A stretch of DNA of 64,000 bases from Silicimonas sp. (GCA_022826385.1 JAJDUZ010000027.1:1-64000), one strand, 5' to 3'. Positions 33,433 to 45,230 are shown, counted from the stretch's first letter. Made by a program: numbers and translations. Notes: a model not told the origin generated them from the sequence alone.

Positions 33433-33963
33433 TCAGAGTACGAGGAAAAGCACAAGGCCCGCCGCAACCAGCAGCGCAAGCAACGCCAAAGGCCAGGTGT
33501 TGCCGGACTTCGTATGAAGCGGTGCAGATTGGCCCTGTGGGCTCAGCGTCCCTTCCGAGGTTTCGGGGACGGCCATTGTGGTTGGCGGGGCGGCGGACGG
33601 TTCAGCAAATGCGCCGACGAACCGAAGTCCGGGTTTGGGATCAAGTGTCGCGGATTGGCCCTGAAACGCGGATGACGCGACCAGAATGACAAGGCCTTTC
33701 ATGGCATCCAGCGCCGCTGCCTGCCCGCTGAGATCCTCCTTGGGGATGCCGTAGCCTTCCTGAAGGTAGGCACTGAGGCCCATCGCCTCGAGAACAGTGG
33801 ATGGAAAGACTTCGACACGGCTGACATCAAGGGTCAGCTCGTCGCCCAGCAACTTGTGAACATTCTCGGGCGTGATGGCCGCGCTGCCTTCCGCATCGAC
33901 ATCCGTCGTGAAGACACGAACAACCCCACGTTCGGATGCTTTTACTGTGAACGGGTCTGTCAT
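33433..33963 (-). CDS. Hypothetical protein with C-terminal membrane anchor
   Basis: 176 aa. An N-terminal soluble alpha/beta region (EVFPSTVLEAMGLSAYLQEGYGIP) is followed by a Pro/Ala/Ser-rich linker (about 118-155) and a single C-terminal helix (WPLALLALLVAAGLVLFLVL). This tail-anchored layout is consistent with a cytoplasmic domain tethered to the membrane. It begins 1 nt after the pyrB stop and ends 12 nt before the dihydroorotase-like start, so it is co-transcribed with both. No function recognised. Confidence 0.82.
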   Translation of the reverse strand: MTDPFTVKASERGVVRVFTTDVDAEGSAAITPENVHKLLGDELTLDVSRVEVFPSTVLEAMGLSAYLQEGYGIPKEDLSGQAAALDAMKGLVILVASSAFQGQSATLDPKPGLRFVGAFAEPSAAPPTTMAVPETSEGTLSPQGQSAPLHTKSGNTWPLALLALLVAAGLVLFLVL

Positions 33964-33964
33964 T

Positions 33965-34921
33965 TCAGACGAGAACTCCCTCCTCGGCCTTGGCAGCCTT
34001 CAGATTGCGCGCCAGCAAATCCATTGCCGCCATGCGCACGGCCACCCCCATCTCGACCTGATCCTGAATCACCGAGCGATTGATGTCATCGGCAATGGTT
34101 CCGTCGATTTCTACACCGCGATTCATCGGGCCGGGATGCATGACGATCGCGTCGGGTTTGGCATGGCCCAGCTTCTCGGCATCAAGGCCGAAGCGGTGGA
34201 AATATTCACGCTCGGACGGAATAAAGGCCCCGTCCATGCGCTCTTTCTGAAGGCGGAGCATCATGACGACATCCGCGTCCTTTAGCCCTTCAACCATGTC
34301 GGTATAGACCTCGACACCCCATTCGGCCGCTTGCGACGGCAGAAGGGTCGGCGGCCCGACAAGGCGCACGCGGTTTTCCATCTTGCCCAGAAGGTGGATG
34401 TTCGACCGCGCCACGCGGCTGTGGGCGATGTCGCCGCAAATTGCGACGGTCAGCCGGTGCAGCCGACCTTTTGCACGGCGTATGGTCAGCGCGTCCAGAA
34501 GCGCCTGCGTCGGATGTTCGTGCCGACCGTCGCCCGCGTTCAACACGGCGCAATTCACTTTCTGGGACAACAGGCTGACGGCACCGGAGTGCGGGTGACG
34601 CACCACAAGCAAATCGGGATGCATGGCGTTCAGGGTCAGCGCTGTATCGATCAGCGTTTCACCCTTTTTGAGCGATGTCGCCTGCATATGCATGTTCATC
34701 ACGTCGGCGCCCAGCCTTTTGCCGGCCAATTCGAAACTGGCCTGCGTGCGGGTCGAAGCCTCGAAGAACATGTTGATCTGCGTCAGGCCCGCCAAGGCAT
34801 CACTGTGCTTGCTGTCACTTCGGTTCAGTGCAGCATAGCTGTCGGCAAGATCGAGAAGCGTGGTGATTTCATCGGGGGCAAGATGTTCGATGCCCAAGAG
34901 ATGACGTGCGCGAAAACTCAT
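33965..34921 (-). CDS. pyrB: Aspartate carbamoyltransferase catalytic subunit
   Basis: 318 aa, starting at ATG 34921 ([10 protein letters not shown]); the ORF-track start is 27 codons upstream and lacks family residues. The carbamoyl-phosphate loop is [14 protein letters not shown], followed by [25 protein letters not shown], and MHPGPMNRG. It makes carbamoyl aspartate, the committed step of pyrimidine synthesis. No pyrI regulatory subunit is present, so the class that pairs with a degenerate PyrC is likely. Confidence 0.96.
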   Translation of the reverse strand: MSFRARHLLGIEHLAPDEITTLLDLADSYAALNRSDSKHSDALAGLTQINMFFEASTRTQASFELAGKRLGADVMNMHMQATSLKKGETLIDTALTLNAMHPDLLVVRHPHSGAVSLLSQKVNCAVLNAGDGRHEHPTQALLDALTIRRAKGRLHRLTVAICGDIAHSRVARSNIHLLGKMENRVRLVGPPTLLPSQAAEWGVEVYTDMVEGLKDADVVMMLRLQKERMDGAFIPSEREYFHRFGLDAEKLGHAKPDAIVMHPGPMNRGVEIDGTIADDINRSVIQDQVEMGVAVRMAAMDLLARNLKAAKAEEGVLV

Positions 34922-35206
34922 GCCCGCTCTATAATCAACGGAAGCCGGTCTTGGAATAGCCCAACGGTCACCAAGTGCGCACAACCGGGGACGCCCACCC
35001 AATAACTTTCACCCAAAAACACACTCGAGAAGACGTCACACTCACACCGACATCCCCAGTTGCAGCACCCTCACAATGCTGCACATGCGAAACGACCGCA
35101 ATCGGGCCAAACAACAATATCAGGCGTGTTGCGTGCCAATCACAACCATATGATGTGTGAGTGTTTCCAAGGGTTTCTGCGGCTGCGCGCAAAGGAGATT
35201 GCAAGT
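34922..35206. other. Intergenic region between pyrB and gshA
   Basis: 285 nt without a convincing gene. It is the 5' region of pyrB on the minus strand and follows the gshA stop. The plus-strand ORF at 34975-35160 is rich in Thr, Pro and Gln and does not look coding. An AC-rich plus-strand stretch around 35010-35070 is composition-biased. No clear terminator or operator could be assigned. Confidence 0.5.
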
Positions 35207-36577
35207 TCAGTAGCTGTATTCGCCGAAAACCCGCGTAACGTCGCCGCCCCAATCGTCGTGGTACCGCCGGATCAGTTCATCGGCCGGGGACTCGCCGGTC
35301 TCAAGCGTTTCCTTCAGGGCGTTCAGGAAATGCGTCTCGTCCGGCAACATGCCGCCGGCACCCTCGCGCGCGCGTGCAGCGAGGCCCGCTTCGGCAATGT
35401 CGACAACCCGCTTTGAAAGGTCGGCCATCGAAAGGCCGTTCACATTTGCCGCCAACCCATCGACTGACGCCGCAACACGCAGCGCATCGCGGGTCTCGGC
35501 ATCCCAGTCCTTTACAAGATCCCAGGCAGCATCCAAGGCCGTCTGGTCATACATCAGCCCGACCCAGAACGCCGGCAAAGCGCAGAGCCGCCGCCAAGGG
35601 CCACCATCCGCGCCCCGCATCTCGATGAACTTCTTGATCCGCGCTTCGGGAAACAGGGTTGTCAGGTGATCGGCCCAGTCCGAAATCATCGGCTTCTCGC
35701 CGGGCAATGCCGGAAGCTCGCCCTTGAGGAAATCGCGGAAGGACATGCCCAGCGCATCGATATAGACCCCGTCGCGATAGACAAAATACATAGGCACATC
35801 GAGCGCGTACTGCACCCAGGCCTCGAAGCCGAAGCCGTCCTCGAAGACGAATGGCAGCATGCCGGTGCGGTCCGGATCGAGATCGCGCCAGATGCGCGAC
35901 CGCCAGCTTTTGTGACCATTCAGTTTGCCTTCGGTAAAGGGCGAATTCGAGAACAGGGCCGTCGCAACAGGTTGCAAGGCCAGCGAGACGCGCAGCTTCT
36001 GAACCATGTCGGCTTCCGACGCGAAATCCAGATTGACCTGCACGGTGCAAGTCCGCCGCATCATCGACGTACCCAGCGTGCCGACCTTTTCCATATAGCC
36101 GTTCATCAATTTATAACGGCCCTTGGGCATTAGCGGCATGTCGTCATGCGTCCAATGCGGGGCGGACCCAAGGCCAATGAAACGAGCACCGATCTTGTCG
36201 GCCACCGTTTGAACTTCGCGCAGGTGCTCGTTCACCTCGTCGCAGGTCTGATGGATGGTCTCCAGCGGCGCACCGGACAGCTCCAGTTGCCCGCCCGGTT
36301 CCAGAGACACATTGGCCCCGTCCTTGACGAGACCAATGATGTTGCCGCCTTCCTCGAGTGGCGACCAGCCAAAGCCGTCGCGCAATCCTTCCAGCACCGC
36401 CCTGATCGACCGTTCTCCGTCATAGGGCAGAGGCTTCAGCGTATCCTTGCAATAGCCGAACTTCTCGTGCTCGGTTCCGATCCGCCAGTCTTCCTTGGGC
36501 TTGCAGCCCGAGGCGAGATATTCAGCCAATTGCTCATGCCGTTCTATCGGGCCGCCGCCGGACTGGGGAATGGACAT
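35207..36577 (-). CDS. gshA: Glutamate--cysteine ligase (plant/alphaproteobacterial type)
   Basis: 456 aa, the class 2-type enzyme found in alphaproteobacteria and plants, not the E. coli class. IGTEHEKFGYC is the N-terminal nucleotide and substrate segment, followed by EPGGQLELSGAPL, MRRTCTVQVNLDF, and ARIKKFIEMRGADGGPWR near residue 315. It makes gamma-glutamylcysteine, the first step of glutathione synthesis. The GST elsewhere in this window needs this product. A single-gene unit, separate from gshB. Confidence 0.96.
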   Translation of the reverse strand: MSIPQSGGGPIERHEQLAEYLASGCKPKEDWRIGTEHEKFGYCKDTLKPLPYDGERSIRAVLEGLRDGFGWSPLEEGGNIIGLVKDGANVSLEPGGQLELSGAPLETIHQTCDEVNEHLREVQTVADKIGARFIGLGSAPHWTHDDMPLMPKGRYKLMNGYMEKVGTLGTSMMRRTCTVQVNLDFASEADMVQKLRVSLALQPVATALFSNSPFTEGKLNGHKSWRSRIWRDLDPDRTGMLPFVFEDGFGFEAWVQYALDVPMYFVYRDGVYIDALGMSFRDFLKGELPALPGEKPMISDWADHLTTLFPEARIKKFIEMRGADGGPWRRLCALPAFWVGLMYDQTALDAAWDLVKDWDAETRDALRVAASVDGLAANVNGLSMADLSKRVVDIAEAGLAARAREGAGGMLPDETHFLNALKETLETGESPADELIRRYHDDWGGDVTRVFGEYSY

Positions 36578-36628
36578 GGGCTTGCTCGTTTCTGCTGGTA
36601 CGGAGTTGTCTGAGTTGCGCGAATTGGC

Positions 36629-37162
36629 TCAGGTGTCAATGCGAGGGGTCTCTGTGCGTTCCCACACAAGAAAATCCTCGATATCCGTCGACCCTGATGC
36701 CTTTATGACCGCTTCGTAGTCTGCGCCGGGCAAAGCGGTCAAAGCATCGAAGAGCGCAGGCGCGTTTTCGGCGTCGCCCGGTATGGTCAGGCGCTGGCCT
36801 TCGCGGTCAGTGAACTCCCAGTAGAAATCCGAGGCGGCGGGGCCAAGGTCTGTCGTCCGCACCTTGACCCGCGCCAGTTCGTTGATCGACAGCGCGCCAC
36901 CGCCATGCGGACCCAGATAGGTGATCCGTCGTTCGTCGACCTCGACGACCCCGACACCCCCCGATTTGTCGGGCAATCGCGCCCGCCTGACGCCTTCAAT
37001 GAAAAGCGCGGCCCCGATCAACGCCGTGACCCACGCCAAGCCATTGACCAACCCGGTCGTGGCAGACGCCGCTTGCAGAGACCCCATGAGGATGACGCCT
37101 GCAATTATGGCTTCGCGCCATCGTTTGAGCGCGGCGGCTGCCTCGGGGCGTATGAAGCTCAT
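36629..37162 (-). CDS. Hypothetical membrane protein
   Basis: 177 aa with two N-terminal helices (IIAGVILMGSLQAASAT and GLAWVTALIGAALFIEGV) and a soluble C-terminal beta domain (VVEVDERRITYLGPHGGGALSINEL). The first helix is preceded by a basic stretch, so the C-terminus is likely cytoplasmic. The ATG overlaps the GNAT stop (ATGA). Function unknown. Confidence 0.85.
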   Translation of the reverse strand: MSFIRPEAAAALKRWREAIIAGVILMGSLQAASATTGLVNGLAWVTALIGAALFIEGVRRARLPDKSGGVGVVEVDERRITYLGPHGGGALSINELARVKVRTTDLGPAASDFYWEFTDREGQRLTIPGDAENAPALFDALTALPGADYEAVIKASGSTDIEDFLVWERTETPRIDT

Positions 37163-38022
37163 GAGGGGCCTCCCACAAGATACGGTTCGGTCAAAAGCGC
37201 CAGACGATACGTGCCGACCGGTCGAAAGCCAATGGCGAGATAGGCCTGTTCGGCCGCGGGACTGGCCGCGAAGAGCAGCGCCTGAGACGCGCCCGTTTCG
37301 CGCGCTTCGTAAAGCAAGGCGGCGGTGACCTGTCGGCCGAACCCCCGCCGTCTGAGGGAACGTGGCACAAAGACGCTGCCAACCTGTACGACATCCGACA
37401 CCGACGCGTTTATGCCGGCCATCGCGACGGGTCGGCCTTGGTCGTCCAGGGCAAGTCGCAGCGTGGTGTCTGAAGAAAGCGCCACTGACAGTCTGTTTTC
37501 AATCTGCGCATGCGCCTGCGCTTCCGTTTCGGACAACCCGGTGTCGAGCTCATAGTGCGTCATCCACTCGGACAGAAGCGAACGATCCGACGCACCGGGC
37601 CGCCTCAACTTGAGCTTGGGTGCGGGCAACATCGCCAAATCAAGGTGCAGAAGTGGCTCGTCGCGAAACAGCCGATAGGACGCATTCTCCAGACCAAGCG
37701 CGCTTAACGTACCGGCAACCGAATGCCTTTCACCTGTCATGCCCAGAATGGTTTGGCCGGAAAGACAGTTCGCGAAAGCCCGGAACGCGTCACGACCGGC
37801 CCCAGACGCCTCGGCCATGAGGAAGCCGGATCTGGCTATTCCGAAGACCGCCACCACGTCGCCATTCTCTTCAAAGACGAAGTACCTTGTCGAATGCGCG
37901 GTATCGCTCCAACCGACGCCGTGTTTTGCTAGGTTGCTGCGCAGGAACATTGTCGTTGCCGAGTGTTGCGAGAGATAGGCCTCGAGCATCGCTGCATCGC
38001 CCGACACCGCCTCGCGGATCAT
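37159..38022 (-). CDS. GNAT family N-acetyltransferase
   Basis: 287 aa from ATG 38022 (MIREAVSGDAAM), which overlaps the rsmE stop. The C-terminal half has the acetyl-CoA pyrophosphate-binding pattern VGSVFVPRSLRRRGFGRQVTAALL, the R-x-x-G-x-G/A signature near residue 215. The N-terminal half has a second, degenerate GNAT-like fold. The acceptor is unknown. It is co-transcribed with rsmE and the membrane ORF. Confidence 0.88.
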   Translation of the reverse strand: MIREAVSGDAAMLEAYLSQHSATTMFLRSNLAKHGVGWSDTAHSTRYFVFEENGDVVAVFGIARSGFLMAEASGAGRDAFRAFANCLSGQTILGMTGERHSVAGTLSALGLENASYRLFRDEPLLHLDLAMLPAPKLKLRRPGASDRSLLSEWMTHYELDTGLSETEAQAHAQIENRLSVALSSDTTLRLALDDQGRPVAMAGINASVSDVVQVGSVFVPRSLRRRGFGRQVTAALLYEARETGASQALLFAASPAAEQAYLAIGFRPVGTYRLALLTEPYLVGGPS

Positions 38023-38756
38023 GCCCAGTCTCCGAACCGGCTCTGCCACAGGGTCAGCGCCGCCACGGCTGCCGTGTCGGCCCGCAGAATGCGGGGACCG
38101 AGCGAGATGGTTTTTGCGATGTCGCGCAGTCGCGCCCGCTCCGCCTCGGAGAACCCGCCTTCGGGTCCGATCAGCAACGCCGCTTTTTGTGGCAACGTTC
38201 GGTTTGCGGATTTTTCAAGCGATGAAGCTGCGGGGTCGTCGACAGTAGCCTCGTCGCAGAAGAACAACTCGCGGTCGTTCGGCCAGTCCTCAAGCAACTC
38301 GGGCAGCTTCCGAATGTCGGCGACCGGAGGCACAAACGTGCCACCGCATTGCTCGGCCGCTTCGACGGCATGGGCTTGCAACCGGTCGCGGCGGATCCGT
38401 TCGGAGTTGGTGAACTCGGTCTGAACCGGTTGGATGCGGGATGCGCCCAGTTCCGTGGCCTTTTCCACAATGAAGTCGGTTCGGGCTTTCTTGATTGGCG
38501 CGAACAGAAGCCAGAGATCGGGCGGATTTTGCTGAGGTGCGGTTTGCTTGGTGCAGATCAGAGTGCCACCACGCTTGCCCGCCTCGGCAGTCTCGGCCCG
38601 CCATTCGCCTTGGGTTCCATTGAACAGCAGAACGGCATCGCCAATGCGCAGCCGCATGACCCCAAAGAGATAATGCGCCTGCTCCCGCGACAGAGCGACG
38701 GATTGCCCCTGCCCCAGCGGGTGATCTACATAGAGCCTGACTTTTGCGCCTTTCAT
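38019..38756 (-). CDS. rsmE: 16S rRNA m3U1498 methyltransferase RsmE
   Basis: 245-aa SPOUT methyltransferase. The C-terminal knot motif is LIGPEGGFSEAE, and the central FVPPVADIRKLPEL and N-terminal PUA-like HYLFGVMRLRIGDAVLLFNG support the family. It methylates U1498 of 16S rRNA. It starts 10 bp from the divergent ubiA start, so at least one promoter must lie inside the neighbour. Confidence 0.95.
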   Translation of the reverse strand: MKGAKVRLYVDHPLGQGQSVALSREQAHYLFGVMRLRIGDAVLLFNGTQGEWRAETAEAGKRGGTLICTKQTAPQQNPPDLWLLFAPIKKARTDFIVEKATELGASRIQPVQTEFTNSERIRRDRLQAHAVEAAEQCGGTFVPPVADIRKLPELLEDWPNDRELFFCDEATVDDPAASSLEKSANRTLPQKAALLIGPEGGFSEAERARLRDIAKTISLGPRILRADTAAVAALTLWQSRFGDWA

Positions 38757-38766
38757 GGGAGGTCAT

Positions 38767-39723
38767 ATGACCGACGCCGAGACCCAAGGACAAGTGGCGG
38801 ATGCCGTCGCGGGCAACTGGGTTGATCGTTATGCCCCGGATTGGTCGCGGCCTTATCTGCGTCTGAGCCGGGCGGATCGGCCCATTGGGACATGGTTGCT
38901 GTTGATCCCCTGCTGGTGGGGATTGGGGGCCGCAGCGCTGTCAGACGGCGTCTTCACGCTTCACCATCTTTGGATTGCCATAGGGTGCGCGCTTGGCGCA
39001 TGGCTGATGCGCGGCGCCGGGTGCACGTGGAACGACATCACCGACCGCGACTTCGACGGGGCCGTCGAACGCACGCGGTCGCGGCCCATCCCGTCGGGAC
39101 AGGTCACTGTGCGGAACGCGGTGATCTGGATGGTCCTGCAGTCGCTGATCGCATTTTGCATCCTTCTGACATTCAACATGAATGCCATTGCCTTGGGCGT
39201 CGCGTCTCTGGCCATCGTGTGTGTCTATCCGTTTGCCAAACGCTTCACGTGGTGGCCTCAGGTCTTTCTTGGACTTGCGTTCAACTGGGGCGCACTGCTG
39301 GCGTGGACTGCCGCGACGGGAACACTTGGGTGGCCTCCGGTGCTTCTCTATGCCGCCGGGATCGCGTGGACGCTGTTTTATGACACGATCTATGCGCATC
39401 AGGACAAGGAAGACGATGCCTTGATCGGGGTGCGGTCCACTGCACGGCTCTTTGGCGAGGACACGCCGCGCTGGTTGAAGTGGTTTCTGATCGCAACCGT
39501 CACGCTGATGTTGGCCGGCCTTGTTGCCGCCGTGGCGCCCTCCTCAAATCCGCTACAATTGACGATCGCGCTCTGCGGTGTTTGGGCCTTTGGCTGGCAT
39601 CTTGCTTGGCAGTTGCGGCGGTTGGATATCGACGACGCAGAACGCTGCCTTTCATTGTTCCGATCGAACCGAGACGCTGGTATGATCACTGTGCTGTTTC
39701 TCGCCATCGCCCTGTTCCTGTGA
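38767..39723 (+). CDS. ubiA: 4-hydroxybenzoate polyprenyltransferase UbiA
   Basis: 318-aa membrane prenyltransferase of ubiquinone synthesis. The start is ATG 38767 (MTDAETQGQ) with GGGAGG 4 nt upstream; the in-frame ATG 38755 overlaps rsmE and has no site. The two aspartate-rich motifs are NDITDRDFDGAVERTRSRP (residues about 86-104) and YDTIYAHQDKEDD (about 205-217), with eight helices. It attaches the polyprenyl tail to 4-hydroxybenzoate, upstream of the quinone pool used by PyrD. Confidence 0.96.
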   Translation: MTDAETQGQVADAVAGNWVDRYAPDWSRPYLRLSRADRPIGTWLLLIPCWWGLGAAALSDGVFTLHHLWIAIGCALGAWLMRGAGCTWNDITDRDFDGAVERTRSRPIPSGQVTVRNAVIWMVLQSLIAFCILLTFNMNAIALGVASLAIVCVYPFAKRFTWWPQVFLGLAFNWGALLAWTAATGTLGWPPVLLYAAGIAWTLFYDTIYAHQDKEDDALIGVRSTARLFGEDTPRWLKWFLIATVTLMLAGLVAAVAPSSNPLQLTIALCGVWAFGWHLAWQLRRLDIDDAERCLSLFRSNRDAGMITVLFLAIALFL

Positions 39724-39759
39724 TTGCGTGCATTGACGAGGACGACTAACTAGAGCGCC

Positions 39760-41667
39760 ATGAGTTCGACCCGTTTGTCTCTTCTGACCGGTTTCCTTCC
39801 ACACCTCCTTGCGATTGCCGTCGCGGCGGCTGGGTGCTTTGGGGCTGCCTTTTGGGCGAAGGACCAAATTGAAACGGCAGCGCTAACCGATCTGGATCTT
39901 GCCCTTGGACAGTCGGGGCATGGCTGGACGGATGTGACAGTCGACGGTCTGCTTGTCGAGCTTACCGGAATCGCGCCGGACGAAGCGACACGGTTTGCCG
40001 CCTTGTCGGCCGCCGGGTCAGTCGTAGACGCCTCGCGGATTGTGGACCGAATGGACGTTGTCGCGGCTGCCGCGATCGAAGCGCCTGATTTTGCAATTGA
40101 AATCCTGAAAAACGAGGACGGCGTTTCCCTGATCGGTTTGGTGCCTTTGGTGTCGGACCCTGAAACGATCGTCGCCAGCGTCCAAGCCGTTTCCGGCGAC
40201 GCGCAGGTCTCGGATCTTCTGGAGGTGGCAGATTTCCCGCTGCCCGAAGGCTGGGAGCCAGCATTGGCCTATGGCATCGAAGTGCTGGATTCTCTACCAC
40301 GGTCGAAACTGACGGTTAATCCGGGGGCTCTGGCCATCAAGGCCGCTGCGGAAAGCGCCGATGACAAGCAACGGCTTGAACGGAGATTGCGCCGCGGGGC
40401 TCCGAAAGGGGTGACGTTGTCGCTAACGATTACCGCGCCGCGTCCCGTTGTGACACCTTTCATGTTGCGCGCTGTCCTTGATGAGAATGGCGGACGTTTC
40501 GACGCATGCACTGCCGACAGCGAACTGGCCATGGAGCGTATTCTGGACGCGGCCGAGGCGGCTGGAATTCGTGGCGGTGCGACCTGTATCCTTGGGCTCG
40601 GCACGCCGTCCACCAATTGGGCGCAGGCCGCTGTATCGGTGATCGAGGCGCTGCAGAAAGTCGGTGGTGGCACGGCGACGATCTCGAACGCAGATGTTTC
40701 GCTGGTGGCGCTGGAAGGCACAGCGCGCGGCCTGTTCGATCAAACGGCGGGCGAGTTGGAATCTGCGTTGCCGCCGGTGTTTTCGCTTTCCACCTTCCTG
40801 CCGGTTGCCGAGGAAGAGCCGGTCGATGGCGCCAAGCCGCCAGCCGAGTTCATCGCGACGCGCTCGCCCGAGGGACAAGTGCAGTTGCGGGGCCGTCTCA
40901 GTGACGAGACCATGCGCGATGCAGTGGTCAGTTTTGCCGCCGCACAGTTTGGCGTCGATAACATCTCGCCGGCCACACGGCTTGACCCTGATGTCCCGGC
41001 TGGTTGGCCTAAACGCGTCATGGCGGCTCTTTCGGCACTTGGTAAGCTGCACAACGGTATGGCCTCGGTGACCGAGGATCAGATCGAGGTGCGCGGCGTG
41101 ACGGGCGATCAGAACGCGCAAGGCGAGATCGCGGGGTTGTTGTCTGCCGCCCTGGGTGGCGCTGCAGCATATAATCTGGATGTAACGTATCGGGAAACAC
41201 TGGATCCGCTGGCCAACATTCCGACACCCGAGGAGTGCATTGCGCAGCTGAACGCAACGGTGGCAGCCCGAAAGATCACCTTTGCGCCATCGTCTTCGGA
41301 CATCGATGACGACGCCCAAACGACAATCGACAACATCGCAGATATCCTGAAACTTTGTCAGAGCGCCCGGATCGAGATTGGCGGGCACACCGACAGTCAG
41401 GGGCGCGAGATCATGAACGAGCAACTCAGTCAGGCTCGCGCAGACGCTGTTCTGAACGCGATTATGGGACGACGTGTTCTGGTCTCGAACTTGTCGGCGA
41501 AAGGATATGGCGAGAGCCAGCCGGTCGCCGACAACGAGACGGAAGAGGGCCGAGAGGCGAACCGTCGCATCGAGTTTCGCTTGGTATCAAGTGGCGGGGC
41601 GCCAGAGGAAGGCGCCGAGGACGATGGCGGGGACACGACTGAAGACGGCGAGGAGACGACCGAATGA
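39760..41667 (+). CDS. OmpA family protein with N-terminal membrane anchor
   Basis: 635 aa. Helix LLAIAVAAAGCFGAAFWA near residue 15 is a signal or anchor; there is no clear cleavage site. A tandem of BON-like repeats fills the middle (about 60-330), followed by a C-terminal OmpA peptidoglycan-binding domain (about 500-610) with IGGHTDSQGREIMNEQLSQARADAV and KGYGESQPVADN. A Glu/Asp-rich tail closes it. It likely tethers the envelope to peptidoglycan. Its stop overlaps the next start by ATGA. Confidence 0.9.
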   Translation: MSSTRLSLLTGFLPHLLAIAVAAAGCFGAAFWAKDQIETAALTDLDLALGQSGHGWTDVTVDGLLVELTGIAPDEATRFAALSAAGSVVDASRIVDRMDVVAAAAIEAPDFAIEILKNEDGVSLIGLVPLVSDPETIVASVQAVSGDAQVSDLLEVADFPLPEGWEPALAYGIEVLDSLPRSKLTVNPGALAIKAAAESADDKQRLERRLRRGAPKGVTLSLTITAPRPVVTPFMLRAVLDENGGRFDACTADSELAMERILDAAEAAGIRGGATCILGLGTPSTNWAQAAVSVIEALQKVGGGTATISNADVSLVALEGTARGLFDQTAGELESALPPVFSLSTFLPVAEEEPVDGAKPPAEFIATRSPEGQVQLRGRLSDETMRDAVVSFAAAQFGVDNISPATRLDPDVPAGWPKRVMAALSALGKLHNGMASVTEDQIEVRGVTGDQNAQGEIAGLLSAALGGAAAYNLDVTYRETLDPLANIPTPEECIAQLNATVAARKITFAPSSSDIDDDAQTTIDNIADILKLCQSARIEIGGHTDSQGREIMNEQLSQARADAVLNAIMGRRVLVSNLSAKGYGESQPVADNETEEGREANRRIEFRLVSSGGAPEEGAEDDGGDTTEDGEETTE

Positions 41668-41993
41668 ACGGAGCCGAGTTTATCGCAGCAACAGCGGCGA
41701 TCCTGTTTATGGCCTTCCTCGCAGGGTGGTTCACGCATTGGCTCATTTCAAGGATCACGCGTGTCACCCGTTCGGATATGGATGACCTCGACAAGATGGC
41801 CCAGGAATTGAACCAGGCAGAAGAGGCGCACGAAGAAGCCACGGCGTATTTCCAGCAACGAGAAGCCGAGCTGACCAACAAACTTCGCGAGACCGAGGCC
41901 GAGCTTGACGCCGCCATGGACGGCCTTAGGACGGCGCGAACCGAAGCGGAAGAGCTTCGCTCGTATGTCGAGCGATCAAAGCAGATGCCGTGA
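41664..41993 (+). CDS. Membrane-anchored coiled-coil protein
   Basis: 109 aa. One N-terminal helix (FIAATAAILFMAFLAGWFTHWLI) precedes a charged heptad-repeat coiled coil (about 40-107, rich in E, A and Q). This layout is typical of small envelope or division-associated scaffolds. It is translationally coupled to the OmpA protein (ATGA) and probably acts with it. No family name recognised. Confidence 0.8.
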   Translation: MNGAEFIAATAAILFMAFLAGWFTHWLISRITRVTRSDMDDLDKMAQELNQAEEAHEEATAYFQQREAELTNKLRETEAELDAAMDGLRTARTEAEELRSYVERSKQMP

Positions 41994-42042
41994 CGCGGCA
42001 TTCCTAATTTACCATTACTTTTAGATACTTCCTGCCCTTTCG

Positions 42043-42063
42043 CGCTCAGCTGTGAGCTAAGCG
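42043..42063. promoter_or_regulatory. 9-bp inverted repeat upstream of the 156-aa ORF
   Basis: CGCTCAGCT-GTG-AGCTAAGCG with one mismatch, 60 nt before the ATG at 42124. It is preceded by an AT-rich patch (TAATTTACCATTACTTTTAGATAC) that could hold a promoter, so a regulator site is possible. Confidence 0.4.
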
Positions 42064-42123
42064 TTAAGGCTTTGCTTGTACTTACCGCCCAGCACATGCG
42101 CGACTTCGAAGGAGGGTTCGACA

Positions 42124-42594
42124 ATGATGGGTATTCAAGGGGCCATGCCGCCGGTTGGGTTCGGCGCGACAGGGTCCCAAAGCTTGAATGACACCGAGAA
42201 GCAGAAACTTTCGGACCTGCTTGCCAACTATGACACCGAAGACCTGTCTGATGAGCAGGCAAAGGAAATTGTCGACGGAATCAAGGAACTGGACATCGCA
42301 CCGGGTCGCGGTTTGGCCGAAGCCTTGGGAACCGCCGGAATCGATGCACGCGCCTTGGCTGAACAGGCCGGTCTTGGGGCTCCGGGCGGCCGGGGTGGGC
42401 CCGGCGGCCCGAGTGGTGGCGGACCAAAAGGGCCAGACAGTTCGGCCGTCGAAACACTTCGATCCGTTGTCGAAGAGTTGCTGGAAGCAACATCCGACGA
42501 GGAAGACAGTTCAACCTTCAGCACGCTTCTAAGTGAAGCCCTTGAAGCTGCCGGCGTTGATACATCTTCCCCTGTGCTTGACTACAAAGCGTGA
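42124..42594 (+). CDS. Hypothetical Gly/Pro-rich linker protein
   Basis: 156 aa from ATG 42124; GGAGGG is 7 nt upstream and decides against the ORF-track start at 42076. Residues 20-85 form short helices (EKQKLSDLLANYDTEDLSDEQ) with a spacing that looks like a paired-helix domain. Then comes a Gly/Pro linker (GAPGGRGGPGGPSGGGPKGP) and a C-terminal helix. No signal peptide. The family is not recognised. Confidence 0.75.
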   Translation: MMGIQGAMPPVGFGATGSQSLNDTEKQKLSDLLANYDTEDLSDEQAKEIVDGIKELDIAPGRGLAEALGTAGIDARALAEQAGLGAPGGRGGPGGPSGGGPKGPDSSAVETLRSVVEELLEATSDEEDSSTFSTLLSEALEAAGVDTSSPVLDYKA

Positions 42595-42636
42595 CCGCTT
42601 TTCGCGGCAGGCCATAACTACACAACGGACGCAACG

Positions 42637-45228
<2,592 letters not shown>

Positions 45229-45230
45229 TC

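Noticed and set aside
34975-35160. 61-aa plus-strand ORF between pyrB and gshA
   Set aside because: Thr/Pro/Gln-rich reading frame without a ribosome site or similarity to a known family.
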